From the NCBI GenBank assembly GCA_010093705.1, contig MU006110.1:268963-332670 (forward strand): a stretch of 63,708 nucleotides of DNA, written 5' to 3'. How positions within the stretch are numbered: position 1 is the first letter of the stretch; each line of letters starts with the position of its first letter. Below are positions 10,885-22,275 of this stretch, piece after piece. Under the pieces are notes generated by a model. That model saw only the letters and a list, made by a program, of their open reading frames with translations. It did not search any database and was not told the DNA's origin. The position numbers and the translations under genes were made by a program. The stretch is from Patellaria atrata CBS 101060 (Eukaryota; Ascomycota; Dothideomycetes; Patellariales; Patellariaceae).

Positions 10885-11082
10885 TGGTGAAATTGAGGGT
10901 CACGCAAGGTGGTTGGATATCAGATGGCTGGATATCAGATGGTTGGGGACCAGGATAAGTGAGATGGTTAAGTAGGCAATACTATAAGATAGCACAGGCA
11001 CCCACTCCAGATAGTATACAATCAATGAACACTCTTACCCTTCTATCTACTACCTTAGCTCATACCTGTGTGGATTTTATCA
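10885..11082 (+). repeat. solo LTR, family S2 (198 bp)
   Basis: Ends TGGTGAAATTG...TTTTATCA, flanked by TAGAA at 10880-10884 and 11083-11087. An almost identical copy in opposite orientation is at 31180-31377. It lies just after the LINE A-tract and inside older LTR-like sequence that continues at 11083-11147. Confidence 0.87.
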
Positions 11083-11463
11083 TAGAACCACTCTTTCGAG
11101 AATCAAGCGATATATTCCATGCACTTGCAGATCTAGATTATCTCACACTACTTTAGAATCGATGGTGTATCTCTACTTGTAGGGTGTGTACAGCTTAGGC
11201 GAGGGTATTTTTGGCCACATTGCGCGCTCGTACAAGCAGATTAAATGAGCTATGCTAACGGCAATGGTTGCCCTCGTCCTCGCAGTTCATTACTTACCTG
11301 CCGCCGCCGTCCAAGTCACAACCGAATCAATGCGAACCCCAACTCTCCTCCACGTCTCTGTTATGGCGAGCTACGCACGATATAACCGCTGCTCCCCACC
11401 CGCCTACAATCCACTTTTTCCACCTCGCAGAATCTAAGTTTCCCTATAACCGACAATCGCCAT

Positions 11464-12419
11464 ATGCTCGAACCGCAACTCTCAAGTTCACGAAAACGTC
11501 AATGCTCAGAGCAGCCCCAACTGAACGAAACGTCGCAACCCATATCAAAAAAGCAGAGGCTCTGCCCTCGTAATGGATCTGAACCACCGACGGAATTCTG
11601 GGACAACTTATCGAAGATCTGGTTGACCAAGCGAGCGTTAAGAGAGCTAGGTCGAAGAAACATTCAAGCTGCTCCAAGCCCGCCTCATTCACCACATTCA
11701 CCGCATCAACGCGCTTGCCGGCCTGTCACTCGAAACTTCGTCGCTGAGCAGAAGGTAATTATCACCGTTCACTACACAGCCGACTATCTTCACCGCTGCA
11801 AGCCGAGGGTTTTGAAGGACATAAAGTTATTCGCCAGACACGGTGGTCGAGATCTGTCGTATCTGAGGAACGTCTGTATTGCAAGACACTTACCGGCTTG
11901 CCCCAAAACCCACGACGCTAGTACCTCGAACCTATCTGTCGTTCAGATCATACAATGAGCTCCAGTCAGTCGAGTCAGAGCCCACAAAGGGGTTCTGCAA
12001 CACCTCGAGCGCTAGGCCCTCCACGAATACAACAAGAACAAAGGGCACTGGGGTCTATGACCGTGACTTTCAACACCTCATCGATAATGCAGTCTATCCC
12101 CATGGTTGCAGACATTCAGATGGTAGTGCACCCGCTAAGCTGATGAATTAGAAGGATCCTAATAAAATCCGCCTTCTCTTTCGCCATCTAAGTTTACCGA
12201 TGAAGACTACGAAAGATTTCATGTGAGCAGATGCGGATGCATCAAAAGAAAAGCAAGTGTCTGGGTCGGTGATTCCAACATCATCCCTTCAACTCAGCAC
12301 AACTTCCCATGGCGCCGAATTTCTTCCTAGCAGCTAAGGGGCCGGATGGATCGTTAGCGGTGGCTGGACGACAAGCGTGTTATGACGGAGTAGAGCGAAA
12401 GATGGTCGTGGACAAATAG
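11464..12419 (+). pseudogene. decayed fungal DUF7924-like (PD-(D/E)XK-type) protein
   Basis: Blocks appear in the order known for a multi-copy filamentous-fungal family: FWDNLSKIWLTKRALREL (about 11598-11652), KLFARHGGRDLSYLR (about 11824-11868), MSSSQSSQSPQR (about 11955), YDRDFQHLIDNAVYPHG (about 12057), FTDEDYERF (about 12194) and NFFLAAKGPDGSLAVAGRQA (about 12316). The KGPDG...QACYDG block resembles the nuclease-like core. The blocks are in different frames and long intervals are missing, so several indels have hit the gene. I believe the family carries the DUF7924 domain, but I name it from memory. The first ATG at 11464 is a guess. Confidence 0.5.
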
Positions 12420-13330
12420 CAAAATTCGATGTGATAGAGGGCAGGACTTTTTAACGGAGCAGGGTGCACTCCTGCTAATGTACGGATATATTTTGATGAA
12501 GGCTGGCCTGGTCAAGAAGGGAAGGAATTAAGACTGGATATCTATAACCCGTGAAATCATACTCCTGATGACGGTGTCTTAATATTCTATTTCCAATTTC
12601 TATCTTAAGGCTCTCTAGAAACCATGACGTACGCAATCATTTGCATCTATAAGTATCACCCGAGTAATTATGTATGTTGGCCAAACGCATTCGAATTGTC
12701 TTGCCATTTAAGTGCGCTTGACATGGCTTCGGCAGCTTCTTAGGGTCTAATGACGGTATGGTTCTGGATCGTTTAGCTTCCAGAGGGTCCTGCTCCGGTC
12801 CCCGCTGTGGGACCCGTTCCCAGTGCCAGTTTCGGATCCTCGCTCCCCTTCCGAGCACACGTTCTAGACCCGCCATGGAATCTCTATCCGCCCTATCAGA
12901 CTTCACGTGGTCCTCTGACCGTCCACTTCGTTTCGAGAAATAGCTTCCCACAGGTCGACCACCCTCCCTGATTGTGATGGCAACGTTCACTGTCATGTCT
13001 CTTTAATTACCGATAATATTATATATGTCACGAGCTGGATCTACAATCGTAACAGCGGCTCGGACTCCCGACGGATTAGCTAGTCGACCCGAGTTTTAGC
13101 ATGTATATATTATCTCTCCCGTAGCCGTAGATAGCTTCTGTCCTCACCTTATTATTCTTCGTCAATAATAGTATCTGTTATGCTCGCTCGTGCCTGAAGA
13201 TACTCGGCGGGACATAGATATTTAGGGCCGAGAATCTATTTCTATAGCCGAGCATATAATATTAGTAGTAAAATAATATCGTTAATACGGCCTTGAGCCT
13301 TAGGCCTAAATGTGAGGTTAGTTATACTAG
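12420..13330. other. intergenic, no supported gene
   Basis: No family motif seen. A 119-codon minus frame (12996-12637) is arginine-rich and without recognisable domains. A short dispersed motif (CGTAACAGCGGCTCGG) near 13050 also occurs near 3272. Confidence 0.3.
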
Positions 13331-14979
13331 TTAAGGTGTATAGATGTCCCGCCCAAGCACCCTCATTCTCTTCTCCATCACCTGCACCTCCAGCTCTTCG
13401 GCCTCCTTCCATCGCCCTTGAGTGCTGTACGTCAACGCCAGGTTGACCATGCTGATCAGCGTGTCTGGATGCTCCTCCCCAAGCACCCTCTTTCTCTTCT
13501 CCATCACCTGCACCTCCAGCTCTTCGGCCTCCTTCCATCGCCCTTGATTCCTATACGTCGACGCCAGGTTGGCCGTGCTGGACAGCGTGTCTGGATGCTC
13601 GTCTCCTAAGATAATCTTCCTAGACTCGAATGTTCGTCGGTGCAGTTTCTCTGCCTTAGTATAAAGCCCTTGAGCTTCTAAAACCAGTCCAAGAAGCTCT
13701 ATAGCAGCAAGCGTATCAATGTCGTCGTTGCCGCCTATAGTTCGGCGATCTTCTACTAATCTGCGAATTACTTCTTCTGCGGACTTATATCTTCCTTGGC
13801 TTATAAACACTTCGCCTAATATGGATAATATTCCTAAGTGCTTAGAGTGGCTGGTCCCGAACCAATTCTCCGCCCTGGACAATTCTTCTCGTAGACGCTC
13901 TTCTTCCCTTTGTTTATACCGCTGCGGTAGAAGAGCCGCTGCACTATCTATCTGGCCCTGGAAAGCGTTTGGGGTGGAGATAGGGTATGGGAGGGAGCTT
14001 GGAAGAGACAGATAGGTGGAAGCGGAACTTTGCCCTGTAAAAGTGCTGCTTTGAGGTTGAATTATGCTTGTAATTGAAGGAGCGGGAGAGAACATTTGCG
14101 GGCTCCCGGCGATAGAAATAATGTCTTGCGTTGAAAGGATTGGAGTTGCTACTGAAGATACGGGACTATGGGCTAGGGAATCACACTCAGAAATGGTTCG
14201 ACAATACACATCAGACGGGGTGGCTTCGGCATGTTAGTATCGTATGTAGCTATGTTTTTTACACTTCAACTTACATGCCGCGGGACTAGGGCTATATAAG
14301 AGACTCTTGGAAACCCCTTTCCTTTTCATCCATCGGTCGATTTTTCGTTGTTCTACTTTATTACCCCTAACTTCAGTTATAAGCTCGCCCTTAGTGACTT
14401 CAACAAGCTTTCTTCGCTGTTGTTTTCTCACGATTGTTTTCATCTCTGTCGGCTTGATATTCTTGTCCTTGCCCCATTGACTAACGCGCGTTCGGTACTG
14501 TCGTAGCCTGTCTAAAGTAAGTATATGAGCGTGTTAGGGGGTCTACCTTACTCTATTTAGACATACTCAGCAATAAAGCCAAACTCATTCTCAATCTTCT
14601 TCTTAACTTCCTTTAGAGATAGTCTTTGCTCAATATAGAGTTCGACGATTCGATCTTTATACGGCTCCCAAGCATTGGCGTGTAGGGTCGGAGCCTTCCT
14701 CTTCCGTGGCCGGGTTGGCGGACCCATAGGAATTACGGGCCCAGTTTGGGAATCACCAAAAGACCCTCCATTTTGGAGTGGATAGTCATGGAATGAATAT
14801 GGTATATGACTTTGGCCAGTCATAAACTGTCCACCTTGGCCTTGCGTCTGTAAAGTAGAGTCAAATGCTAAGGGGACGTCATGGGGCCTATGAGCTTGCT
14901 GTGCGACGTAAGGGCTCGACATAGGATGTGGAAGATTGAGCTCCCCGAAAACGGGGAAATTGGAGATCCAGGGATTCAT
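13331..14979 (-). CDS. Clr5-domain protein with C-terminal TPR repeats
   Basis: Exons 14979-14567, 14507-14275 and 14223-13331, about 512 residues; all phases agree, and intron 2 has a perfect TACTAAC branch site. The N-terminal region is Pro/Gln-rich. A basic patch PRKRKAP precedes the Clr5 domain: AWEPYKDRIVELYI, then GFIAE joined by splicing to LRQYRTRVSQWGKDKN. Clr5 is a DNA-binding-type domain first described in a fission yeast silencing factor. The C-terminal exon carries kinesin-light-chain-type TPRs about 42 residues long; the last two are nearly identical at the nucleotide level over 126 bases. The protein stops abruptly inside a TPR (VLGRDIYTP), suggesting 3' truncation. Likely a nuclear or regulatory protein; ligand unknown. 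Confidence 0.7.
13346..13597 (-). repeat. two near-identical 126-bp TPR-coding units
   Basis: The sequence around 13346-13471 repeats at 13472-13597 with few changes. Both encode the unit with QGRWKEAEELEVQVMEKR. Such identity suggests recent duplication or gene conversion, which lets the array length change. Confidence 0.7.
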
Positions 14980-15895
14980 GTCAAGGCTTCTTCGTGCCGA
15001 AGCCGTATCAATCAACAAGACTGCCTTGTGGGTTCAGATCAAGAGTAATAGACCGGCTTGGGAGGAAAAGGAAGAGAAAGGAACGAAGCGATACTGCGTA
15101 CTTAAGTAGACTGGTAAAGATATAATATATAGTAGAATAGTTAAGAAGCAGAGTTAATCGGTGGGGACTGACCAGCTAAATGACAAAACTCCTATTGTCG
15201 CTGAGTTATGGCTGAGCGTCAATTATGGAGGGGAGTAGATGACGCAGTATCCGTGCGCAAGCCTTAACTACCCAACTAGAATATGGCCGGCCCTAGTTAG
15301 CAAAAGTACTATCTCGCTAGTAACCAATCGCCTTCGGTCAGGGCGCTTGAAAAACTACAATCATGTTAAGCTTCCATCTCTCCCGCATGGCAATCCAGAA
15401 ACCTCTCTTCACTAAGCCGAATATAGAGCTGAAACAGGGCGTCTGTGCATTTTATCCCACTACCTAACGGGCTCCTAGCAGCGGAAGCTTCACGCAAAAG
15501 TACTATTTTTCGTTTAATGCTCACGCCCGCTAATTATAAAGCCTACTTAAAAGTCTTGGCGTATTACGACCACCATTAATGATACATATAATGGTGCACT
15601 GGGTGGCTATGAACCTTTTCATTCAGCGGTTCACCGCACTTCCTAAAGAGACTTGCTGTTCAGTTTTAATATCATCTGCAAAACTACTGAATATCTTTAT
15701 ATTAAGAGGGCTGTTGTCCTGACTCTTACACGTAGTTCTCTACCTAATGTCGATTTCAGACTGTCTAAACAGTACGATTCGTCACCTCACTGCCTGGAAC
15801 ATTACCAGTTCAACTATCTCATCGCACTGAAGCATTATCAATTCAAATACCTCACGACATAGAGCACATCTATTCCCATTTCTAGACATTACGAT
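14980..15895. other. intergenic, no supported gene
   Basis: Region between the start of the minus-strand Clr5-TPR gene and the plus-strand mini-protein. No gene, RNA or clear repeat was recognised. It probably holds divergent promoters. Confidence 0.35.
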
Positions 15896-16081
15896 ATGGC
15901 TCGAGCAATGCTCTCCGCTGAATTCATTACCTCGATCGTCTTCGGCATCCTTCAGTTAACTATCGGGTTTATTTCTCTCTGGCAACAGCGCCACCTCCGT
16001 CAGGCAAATTGTACATTATCTTCTATCCCTACGCACCAACCTCGGGACTCACATGATTACAGACCCAGCACCTCTAGCTAG
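15896..16081 (+). CDS. one-helix membrane mini-protein
   Basis: A 61-residue frame with an N-terminal hydrophobic helix (FITSIVFGILQLTIGFISLW) followed by a basic, polar tail (QQRHLRQ). Small fungal proteins of this shape occur near NLR and other accessory genes, but I know no function. It could equally be a chance frame. Confidence 0.35.
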   Translation: MARAMLSAEFITSIVFGILQLTIGFISLWQQRHLRQANCTLSSIPTHQPRDSHDYRPSTSS

Positions 16082-16186
16082 AGAAGTACTTTCTGAAACC
16101 GTGGAAGAGTGATACCTACTACTTGTTGTTGGAGGGAGTTAGCAAAACTAGAAGGAGGGAACTGGAGGTGATTCTATAGGAAATAA

Positions 16187-16523
16187 TGTGAGATTGTGGG
16201 TAACTGAATGTAGTCGCTTGATTCTCCGTACAACTACGGATTCTATCTAGTGTTTATATAATGACAGACCACCTTATTGATTAACCCTTTGACGTCACGA
16301 AGCCTAGCTACGTAATCTCCAAATCAAGGCGAACATAACGATACTACCTACGTCAGATATAAAATAAGAGATGACATCAAAAGAGTGAGCTAATGTTATA
16401 GTTTTGGTGATACTTAACCGATAAGTCGGAGCCGAGCATTTAGCTCTGAAGATCTCCAACACGAACTCCTGGAGATCCTGACGATCTTCCAACATAAGGC
16501 TATCGGGGATCAGCTATCTGACA
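16187..16523 (-). repeat. Copia-1 left LTR
   Basis: TGTGAG...CTGACA on the plus strand. The first 40 and last 80 bases match the right LTR (for example AAGTCGGAGCCGAGCA), but the roughly 200 bases between do not align with it. Confidence 0.7.
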
Positions 16524-16534
16524 CACCCTTCCAG
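16524..16534 (-). promoter_or_regulatory. Copia-1 polypurine tract
   Basis: On the minus strand a purine-rich GGAAGGGTG lies directly before the LTR TG end. The same motif sits beside the left LTR of the second copia element (58721-58732). Confidence 0.6.
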
Positions 16535-16554
16535 CTCGAGGAGCTTGGGGACAG

Positions 16555-19500
16555 CTACTCGGGCTGAACCGTAGTCCTGATGGTGTTTTTGATGGAGATG
16601 GAGAAATTTCGAGAGGTGTTCTTATGCTTTCTCCTCTGTTCGTGTTCATGGATATGATGCTCGATATCAGCCATTCCAAGCTGTTTGAGAAAGGATTCGT
16701 GGTTCTGACGACCAAGAAGCTTTGTGAAGCCGTCAGCTGGCATTTCAGTCGTAGATCTCCACTCCAATCTGATACGTCCGGACTGAACTTCCTGTCGTAG
16801 CCAGTGCTGGTGGATATCCACGTGTTTGAGCTTTGTTGTCAGCTGAGGCGTGTCAGCCTTAAGGAGACGTAAAGTCTGTTGGTTATCGCATAAAATCGAG
16901 ATTTGATGCTCTGGATCAAAAGAGATTCCATTGAAAAGGCGTTGCTAAGCGATGAGCTCTCTGGCAGTCAGAAATAGAGCTAGAAGCTCAGCTTCAGTGC
17001 TTGACGTAGTGACTGTATCTTGTTTTGTAGCTTTGATATGCTTGTCTGACGGATTAGTCAGATATTTGGACAGCTCAGAAGCCGCCCTAGCAACGTCTGG
17101 TCTCGTGGACGTGGATGGCCAGTTGATGGATCCAACTAGTTGTTGATAGTGGTGAATCTGAGATTGAGATGCTTGAGTCGTAGAGCGTCTCAAAGGCTCA
17201 ATAGGTAGAGGTGTTGAGGGAAACTTTTGATAGTGAAGGTTGAATTTTGAGTAGATGCTCTCAATATAAGCATCTTGACAGAGCCATAACTTCCTAGCGT
17301 CAAGATCTCGGACTACACGCATGCCGAGGAAATTCTGAAGATCTCCGAGCTCCTTCATGGGGTAGACAGCCATCAGTTGTGCTTTGAATTCGTGGAGTTC
17401 TTCGCTATACTGTTTTGAGCACAGCAAAACGATGTCGTCGACGTAGAAGAAGACGGTTAGCCACTCGTTTTGAAAGAGACAGTTAACTCCAATCACCTGA
17501 GAGAGGCCTAGAGCTTCAAGAGTAGTTGATAACGTGCGCCACCACAGTAAGGGGGACCTTTTGAGTCCGTATAAAGCTCGTTTGAGACGAAGCGCAGTCC
17601 CGGGCGAAGAGAATCCTTCCGGTGGGAGGCAAAACACTTCTTCGTCAACAGGACTATTTACAAAAGCGTTAACAGCATCTAAATGCAGAGCTATCAAGTC
17701 GAAAGCGGCTGCGATGGATAGCATAGCTCTCATAGTACGCATGGCTAGAGTAGCGGCGAACGTGTCCAGTTCTGTATGGTGGAGATCACCTCTAACACAA
17801 AGTCGTGCTTTGTATTTGGTCAAAAATCCCTCCTCGTCGAATTTGTACGTAAAGACCCACATTAGGGGCAACAGTTGTGCTCCGTCTGGAAGCTCAGATC
17901 TCCTTTCAATAGTAAACGTGCCACGATTTTGAAGCTCGTTATACTCACGAGTAGCTGCAGATAGCCAGTCGTCACGATACTGGTGGCTCAATACACCCTT
18001 CCAGCGAGACGGTACGGGGGGGAGCTGACTTCGGTGAATCCGGTTGGTTGGCTGAATCTCCTTTTTAAGGGAGGTGAGGAAAGAGGTGAACAATGCATGG
18101 TGGGTGGTACGACCTCTACGGCGCTTACCAGTCAATATATTTGACTCATCAAATTCAGACGATATCTGATTGGCTCGAGGGGCTTTGTTGTGAGTACGAC
18201 GAGTGCTTATTGTTATATTTTCACCTATGGAGGAGCTTGGTGACTGATCCCGAGCTTTTTCGGTATCCCTAGCCAGCCCCTGAGCAGTGTCCTGGACAAG
18301 CTGGTTTGACGGATCATATGATGGATCCTCAGAGTCCGAAACAGCATCTGGTGTCGGTTGTGGCGAAGGTAGGTATGCTCTGGACTACTTTTCAGTGTCT
18401 TGAAGGGGAGTAGTGCTCAACGGTAGAGTAGCTGTAGATAGTGTGGGATCTGTGGTTCCTATCGGATTATCATTGTCCAAGATCACCGGATATTCCGCCT
18501 GCATCGCTTTTGCTCGGAGACTTGGTGGTATCTCGAGTATATCGATTACTTCTGTCGTGGATTCCTTGAGCAGGTGACCGATATCAATATCTCGAGGATT
18601 GTAAAGTGAATTTTCGTCAAAACGGACGTCTCTGGAGGAGAACACACGCCTCAAGCTGGGTACCCAAATACGGAAGATATTTGATGAGTCATAGCCAACC
18701 AAATATCCGATGTGAGCACGTGGATCAAGTTTTTGAAGCCTAGGGATGTTTTTATTCAAAACGTAAGCTTTACAGCCATATACCCGTAGGTGGCTAAGAT
18801 CGGGCTTCCTACCAGTGACGAGCTCAAAAGGGATCTTCCAATTGAGCCTTTTTGTCGGTGTTCTGTTCAGCAGATACACGGCTGTGTGTATCGGCTCAGG
18901 CCAGATATCGTGTGGAAGTTGAGCACCAACACGTAAGCCTCTGCTTCTCAAAATAATCACCCTTCCAGAGGACTCAGCTCCTGCATTCTGAGCAGGAGTA
19001 TAGGGAGCTGAGGCTCTGAAATTCCTCCTATGGCAGCAAGTTCGTCATAGAACTCGTTAGTAAGTGCGGACTCACCGTCTCGTTCAAAATAGACAACGGT
19101 ATATCCGAATTGAGCCAAAATCCGGGCGACATAGTTCTTGCAAATTTGAACAATATCGCTTTTTCTTACGTGGGTGACAGCTTCGTGCCATCCAGTGAAG
19201 CGATCATAAAAGTGGGTAAGGTATTTACACCCATTGTAAGCTTCTTTCAAGTAAATCATATCAACGGCCACTCTCTCGAATGGTCTCGTCGGGGGCAACG
19301 TGGCCCGTGGTCTTCGTGAGACAATCTCTGTTGCTTTAGTCAGAGCGCATGTCTCGCACTCTGTTGTTGAGGGTCCCCTCCCATATAGTTCGGCACCCGT
19401 TACGTTGTCCTGGAGATGTTCAAGTATCTCCGGGCTAGGGTGTGCCATGATTTTGTGCCATTTGTCAGCGGTAGCTGATACTGGCGGCCTAGGTTGGCTG

Positions 19501-21003
19501 GAGCGGGTTACCATGGCCACGGCCTTCTCATTGATGTCTAATTCGACGTAGTGGAGTAAGTAATGGCCGTCCATCTTGTGGACTTTGCAAATTTGCTTGC
19601 CTTTGGCATCCTCAAAGATACCTCTCCGAGCGTTGTGAAAAACACCCTTTGCCTCAGCTTTTGACTGAGAGATTAGTGAAGTTCGGAACTGAGGGCACAA
19701 ATAAGCACCACTCAGGGTGATGAAGCTCCGTCCATAAGGTGTATCCACGGGGACGTTTAAAGCTTCCAACAGCATCAACTGGGACGGATCTGTATCCCAT
19801 ACCTAGAGTCAGTCCAGGGTGTACTGTTTCAATGTTAAAAATAGCTGGGTTATTGCAGACGTGGACATCAGATCCACCGTCTAGAACGTAAGAGGCCGAG
19901 AATTTGAATGGCACATCTTCGTGAAAGGTCGTTGCCCTGAGGGTCGCTCCAGGGCTTACGGGTTTGTTTGATTTTGAAGGTTTAGAGTCTTGCCCTTGAG
20001 AGGATTCTTGGGAATTTTTGAATTCTGCTCTGATTTTGTCAATGGCAGATCTTATTCGCTCGCTGGAGGATTTATATCGTTCGTTGACCTCACGCTGTAC
20101 CTTCTCTGAATAGTTCGCTGGCTTCGTTGCAGCCGGATTGATATAACAACACGATCTGAAGAAGTGATTTTGTCCACAAAGGCAAAGAGGTTTCTTCCCA
20201 TGCTGTTGAGTGGATTTGTCGTTCTTGGTTGTATTTGATTCTCCTTGAAACGTGGCAAGGGCTGTGCCTTTGGATGTAGACACCGCCCCAGTGGCGCGCT
20301 TGTAGGCCGCATACTGTTTGACGATCTTGTGGACGTCGTCGACATGATTATGGACACTGACTGTGGCTGCGTTATCAGAAACAGGCACAAGAGGGGGTCT
20401 ATTGTCAAGCTGATCCATCAGTTTCACCTGATTTGCCACTGCCCAGTGCTCGTCCACTTGCTTGATAGCTTCTAAAAGCTCCACCTCAAACATAAAGATG
20501 CCGATAAAGGTATGCTGGATTTGTTTACTCTCTGAGTAGATGGTCTCGTAATCATTGAGCCAATCGTAAATATTCCTCTTCTTGATAGAGGCTCTGAGAG
20601 CGTTTAGGCGTCCGGATATCTCGAAGATAGACGAGTGATTAGCTGGACGGAATCTAGATCTAAGTTCAACGAGTTTTTCGTGGACCGATTTGAGGTTTAT
20701 GATATGCTGAAGCGTTGATGACGATATAGAGTCGTATATAGCGTTCTGTAAATCAACGATAGCTTCTTCAGCCTTATCATAGATCTTACACTGTCGTCTA
20801 TACTTTTCAAGCTGAGCATTAGTTGCATTATCAGCAAGCTCGCCTGGCTGGTCGATCTCAGGGGGTTCCGCTATATCAGGATTTACGTATTTCCATACTT
20901 TGCTAGCTTCAGCTTTTCCTTTGATCAGACCAATCCACGTGTTCCAATCGGAAGACGAGTTCAGTATAATGGAAGACTTCGAGGTAAGGGTTGAAGACGA
21001 CAT
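16555..21003 (-). pseudogene. Copia-1 gag-pol polyprotein, multiply disrupted
   Basis: Begins with a Gag-like region (MSSSTLTSKSS from 21003), then a Cys/His knuckle (CLCGQNHFFRSC), protease-like LDGGSDVHVCN, an HHCC integrase zinc site (KWHKIMAHP ... CETC), integrase core pieces (FERDGESAL), reverse transcriptase with an intact FFYVDDIVLL, and the RNase H tail. Lesions relative to the intact relative at 58742-63472: a one-base frameshift near 19755-19790, another frameshift near 18960-19010 at the integrase glutamate region, a TAG at 18385-18387, a deletion of about 66 codons that removes the RNase H SDAS motif, and a TAG near 16942 where the relative has Trp. It cannot encode a complete polyprotein. 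Confidence 0.8.
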
Positions 21004-21182
21004 ATTGGCAAGCAGACAGCTTAAAACCAGAAGAGATAGGAGTATATTTAAGCAAAGATGTCCAAAAGTAGATGGAGCAGTAAAAGCACCACCACAACGG
21101 TAAAAGGAGTCAAGAGACTGATAAAGATAATGCTTAAAATATCTGAAAATCTCAGCTGATCTCTCAAAGCTACGTGCAAGCC

Positions 21183-21193
21183 GGGCTCATAAC
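21183..21193 (-). promoter_or_regulatory. Copia-1 primer-binding site
   Basis: The plus strand reads GGGCTCATAAC directly against the LTR. This is the anticodon stem-loop of initiator tRNA-Met (CAT anticodon), so the minus-strand transcript is complementary to it. Copia elements are known to prime from an internally cleaved tRNA-iMet. Confidence 0.7.
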
Positions 21194-21527
21194 TGTGAGA
21201 TTATGGATAACTGAATGTAGTCGCTTGATTTTTTTTATCTATCCACTAAAGGAATTTCTATATATACTGAAGAGCTACTAAGAGTCGTTGAGATAATTGT
21301 TGAAATAGAGGAGTCTGTTGAGGACGAAATAAATAATTGTTGAAGAGAGACTTTTTCGTGCTCCATGCTACTCCGTGGCTGACATCTGACAGATAGTTGA
21401 TAGATCCACCAAAGCACCGATACTCCAACAGCGCCACCATCTAACAATACTTAACTTATAAGTCGGAGCCGAGCACTTAGCTCTGAAAATTTCCAACATA
21501 AGGCTATCGGAGATTAGCCGTCTGACA
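21194..21527 (-). repeat. Copia-1 right LTR
   Basis: TGTGAGATTATGG...GTCTGACA on the plus strand. Ends match the left LTR; the middle (about 21230-21440) does not. Confidence 0.7.
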
Positions 21528-21764
21528 GTTCTATATATAGATTCTAGGCGCTATTGGAAGAAAATTAAGGCATTAGTGGTCTTACGCGGTTATTCTATAA
21601 TTAATGTAAGAATGAAGTTTGAAGAATCTTGTAAAAAACTTATGAAATATAGGAAACTGAAAACTAAAAGGGGAGGAGGTTAGCGAAGAGTGAAGACCGG
21701 AGAATATGCGGTGTATGATTTGTGGCATATAAGCTACATAAAACGTGGAAAGAGACATGTCATC
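21528..21764 (+). repeat. 240-bp dispersed repeat, copy 1, leading into a tRNA-like tail
   Basis: From TATATATAGATTCTAGGCGCT to the tRNA-like start, this segment is nearly identical to 33942-34183. It begins exactly where the Copia-1 right LTR ends. Confidence 0.8.
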
Positions 21765-21857
21765 TCCGTTGTGGTCTAGTGGTTAGGATTTGTCGCTCCC
21801 ATTCGCACTGAAGCGATTGGGCTCCGACAAGGCCGGAGTTGTTTTCCCGCAACGAAA
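21765..21857 (+). tRNA. tRNA-Glu-like sequence with hairpin insert, probable pseudogene
   Basis: The 5' half (TCCGTTGTGGTCTAGTGGTT) is a perfect acceptor and D-arm of a fungal tRNA-Glu, with an intact A box. The anticodon stem TGTCG/CGACA is present, but its loop carries an extra segment whose CCCATTCGC and GCGATTGGG arms pair with one mismatch. The T arm is one base short and its loop lacks the canonical TTCGA, so the B box is damaged. The acceptor pairs 6 of 7. It looks like a decayed or intron-bearing tRNA-Glu. The pairing was done by eye. Confidence 0.5.
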
Positions 21858-22275
21858 AATTTATTTACACAGGTTTACTCCCTCAATTTTTACTTGGCTA
21901 TCTCTCTTTTACTCCCGGGATGGAGTAAGTGTAGGCGGTCGGTGTTTTAATACTGTTGCTGTGTTTATTTTATGAGTTTTTATCCATGTATGAAGTAATC
22001 CGCAAGATTAGCCATCATGGCCCGCTTCTTCCAAGGGGGAAAAGTAGTGGAATTTAATGTGACTGCTTATATTCTGTAGTCGGTTGGCGCGGAGTACTGA
22101 TGTGTACGAGTTAGGATTGTGTTTATGGTCCGTGCATGCACAGGCGAGGCAACCTAGGCAATAAACACAACTACGCCAGCGACAAGAAAGTTCAAGTCAT
22201 CTACAATGAACCTCTTTATTATTGCTTGCTCTCTGTTTTGTCGCCGTTACCCTTAACCTCTTCACCATCTCAGTC
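21858..22275. other. intergenic, promoter region of the PD-(D/E)XK gene
   Basis: No gene or repeat seen. The next gene could in principle start further upstream, but ATG 22276 is the first in its frame. Confidence 0.3.

Larger units (their letters stand above)
16187..21527 (-). mobile_element. Ty1/copia retrotransposon, decayed (Copia-1)
   Basis: Gag and pol of a Pseudoviridae-type element in the order protease, integrase, reverse transcriptase, RNase H, bounded by LTR-like ends at 16187-16523 and 21194-21527. The primer-binding site abuts the right LTR and a polypurine tract abuts the left one. The LTRs match only at their ends, with unrelated middles, and flanks differ (AATAA versus GTTCT), so it is probably a recombinant. 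Coding lesions are listed under the gag-pol entry. Confidence 0.85.

Noticed and set aside
12637-12996. A 119-residue minus-strand gene
   Set aside because: Arginine-rich frame with no known domain or splice support; GC-rich composition can produce it by chance.
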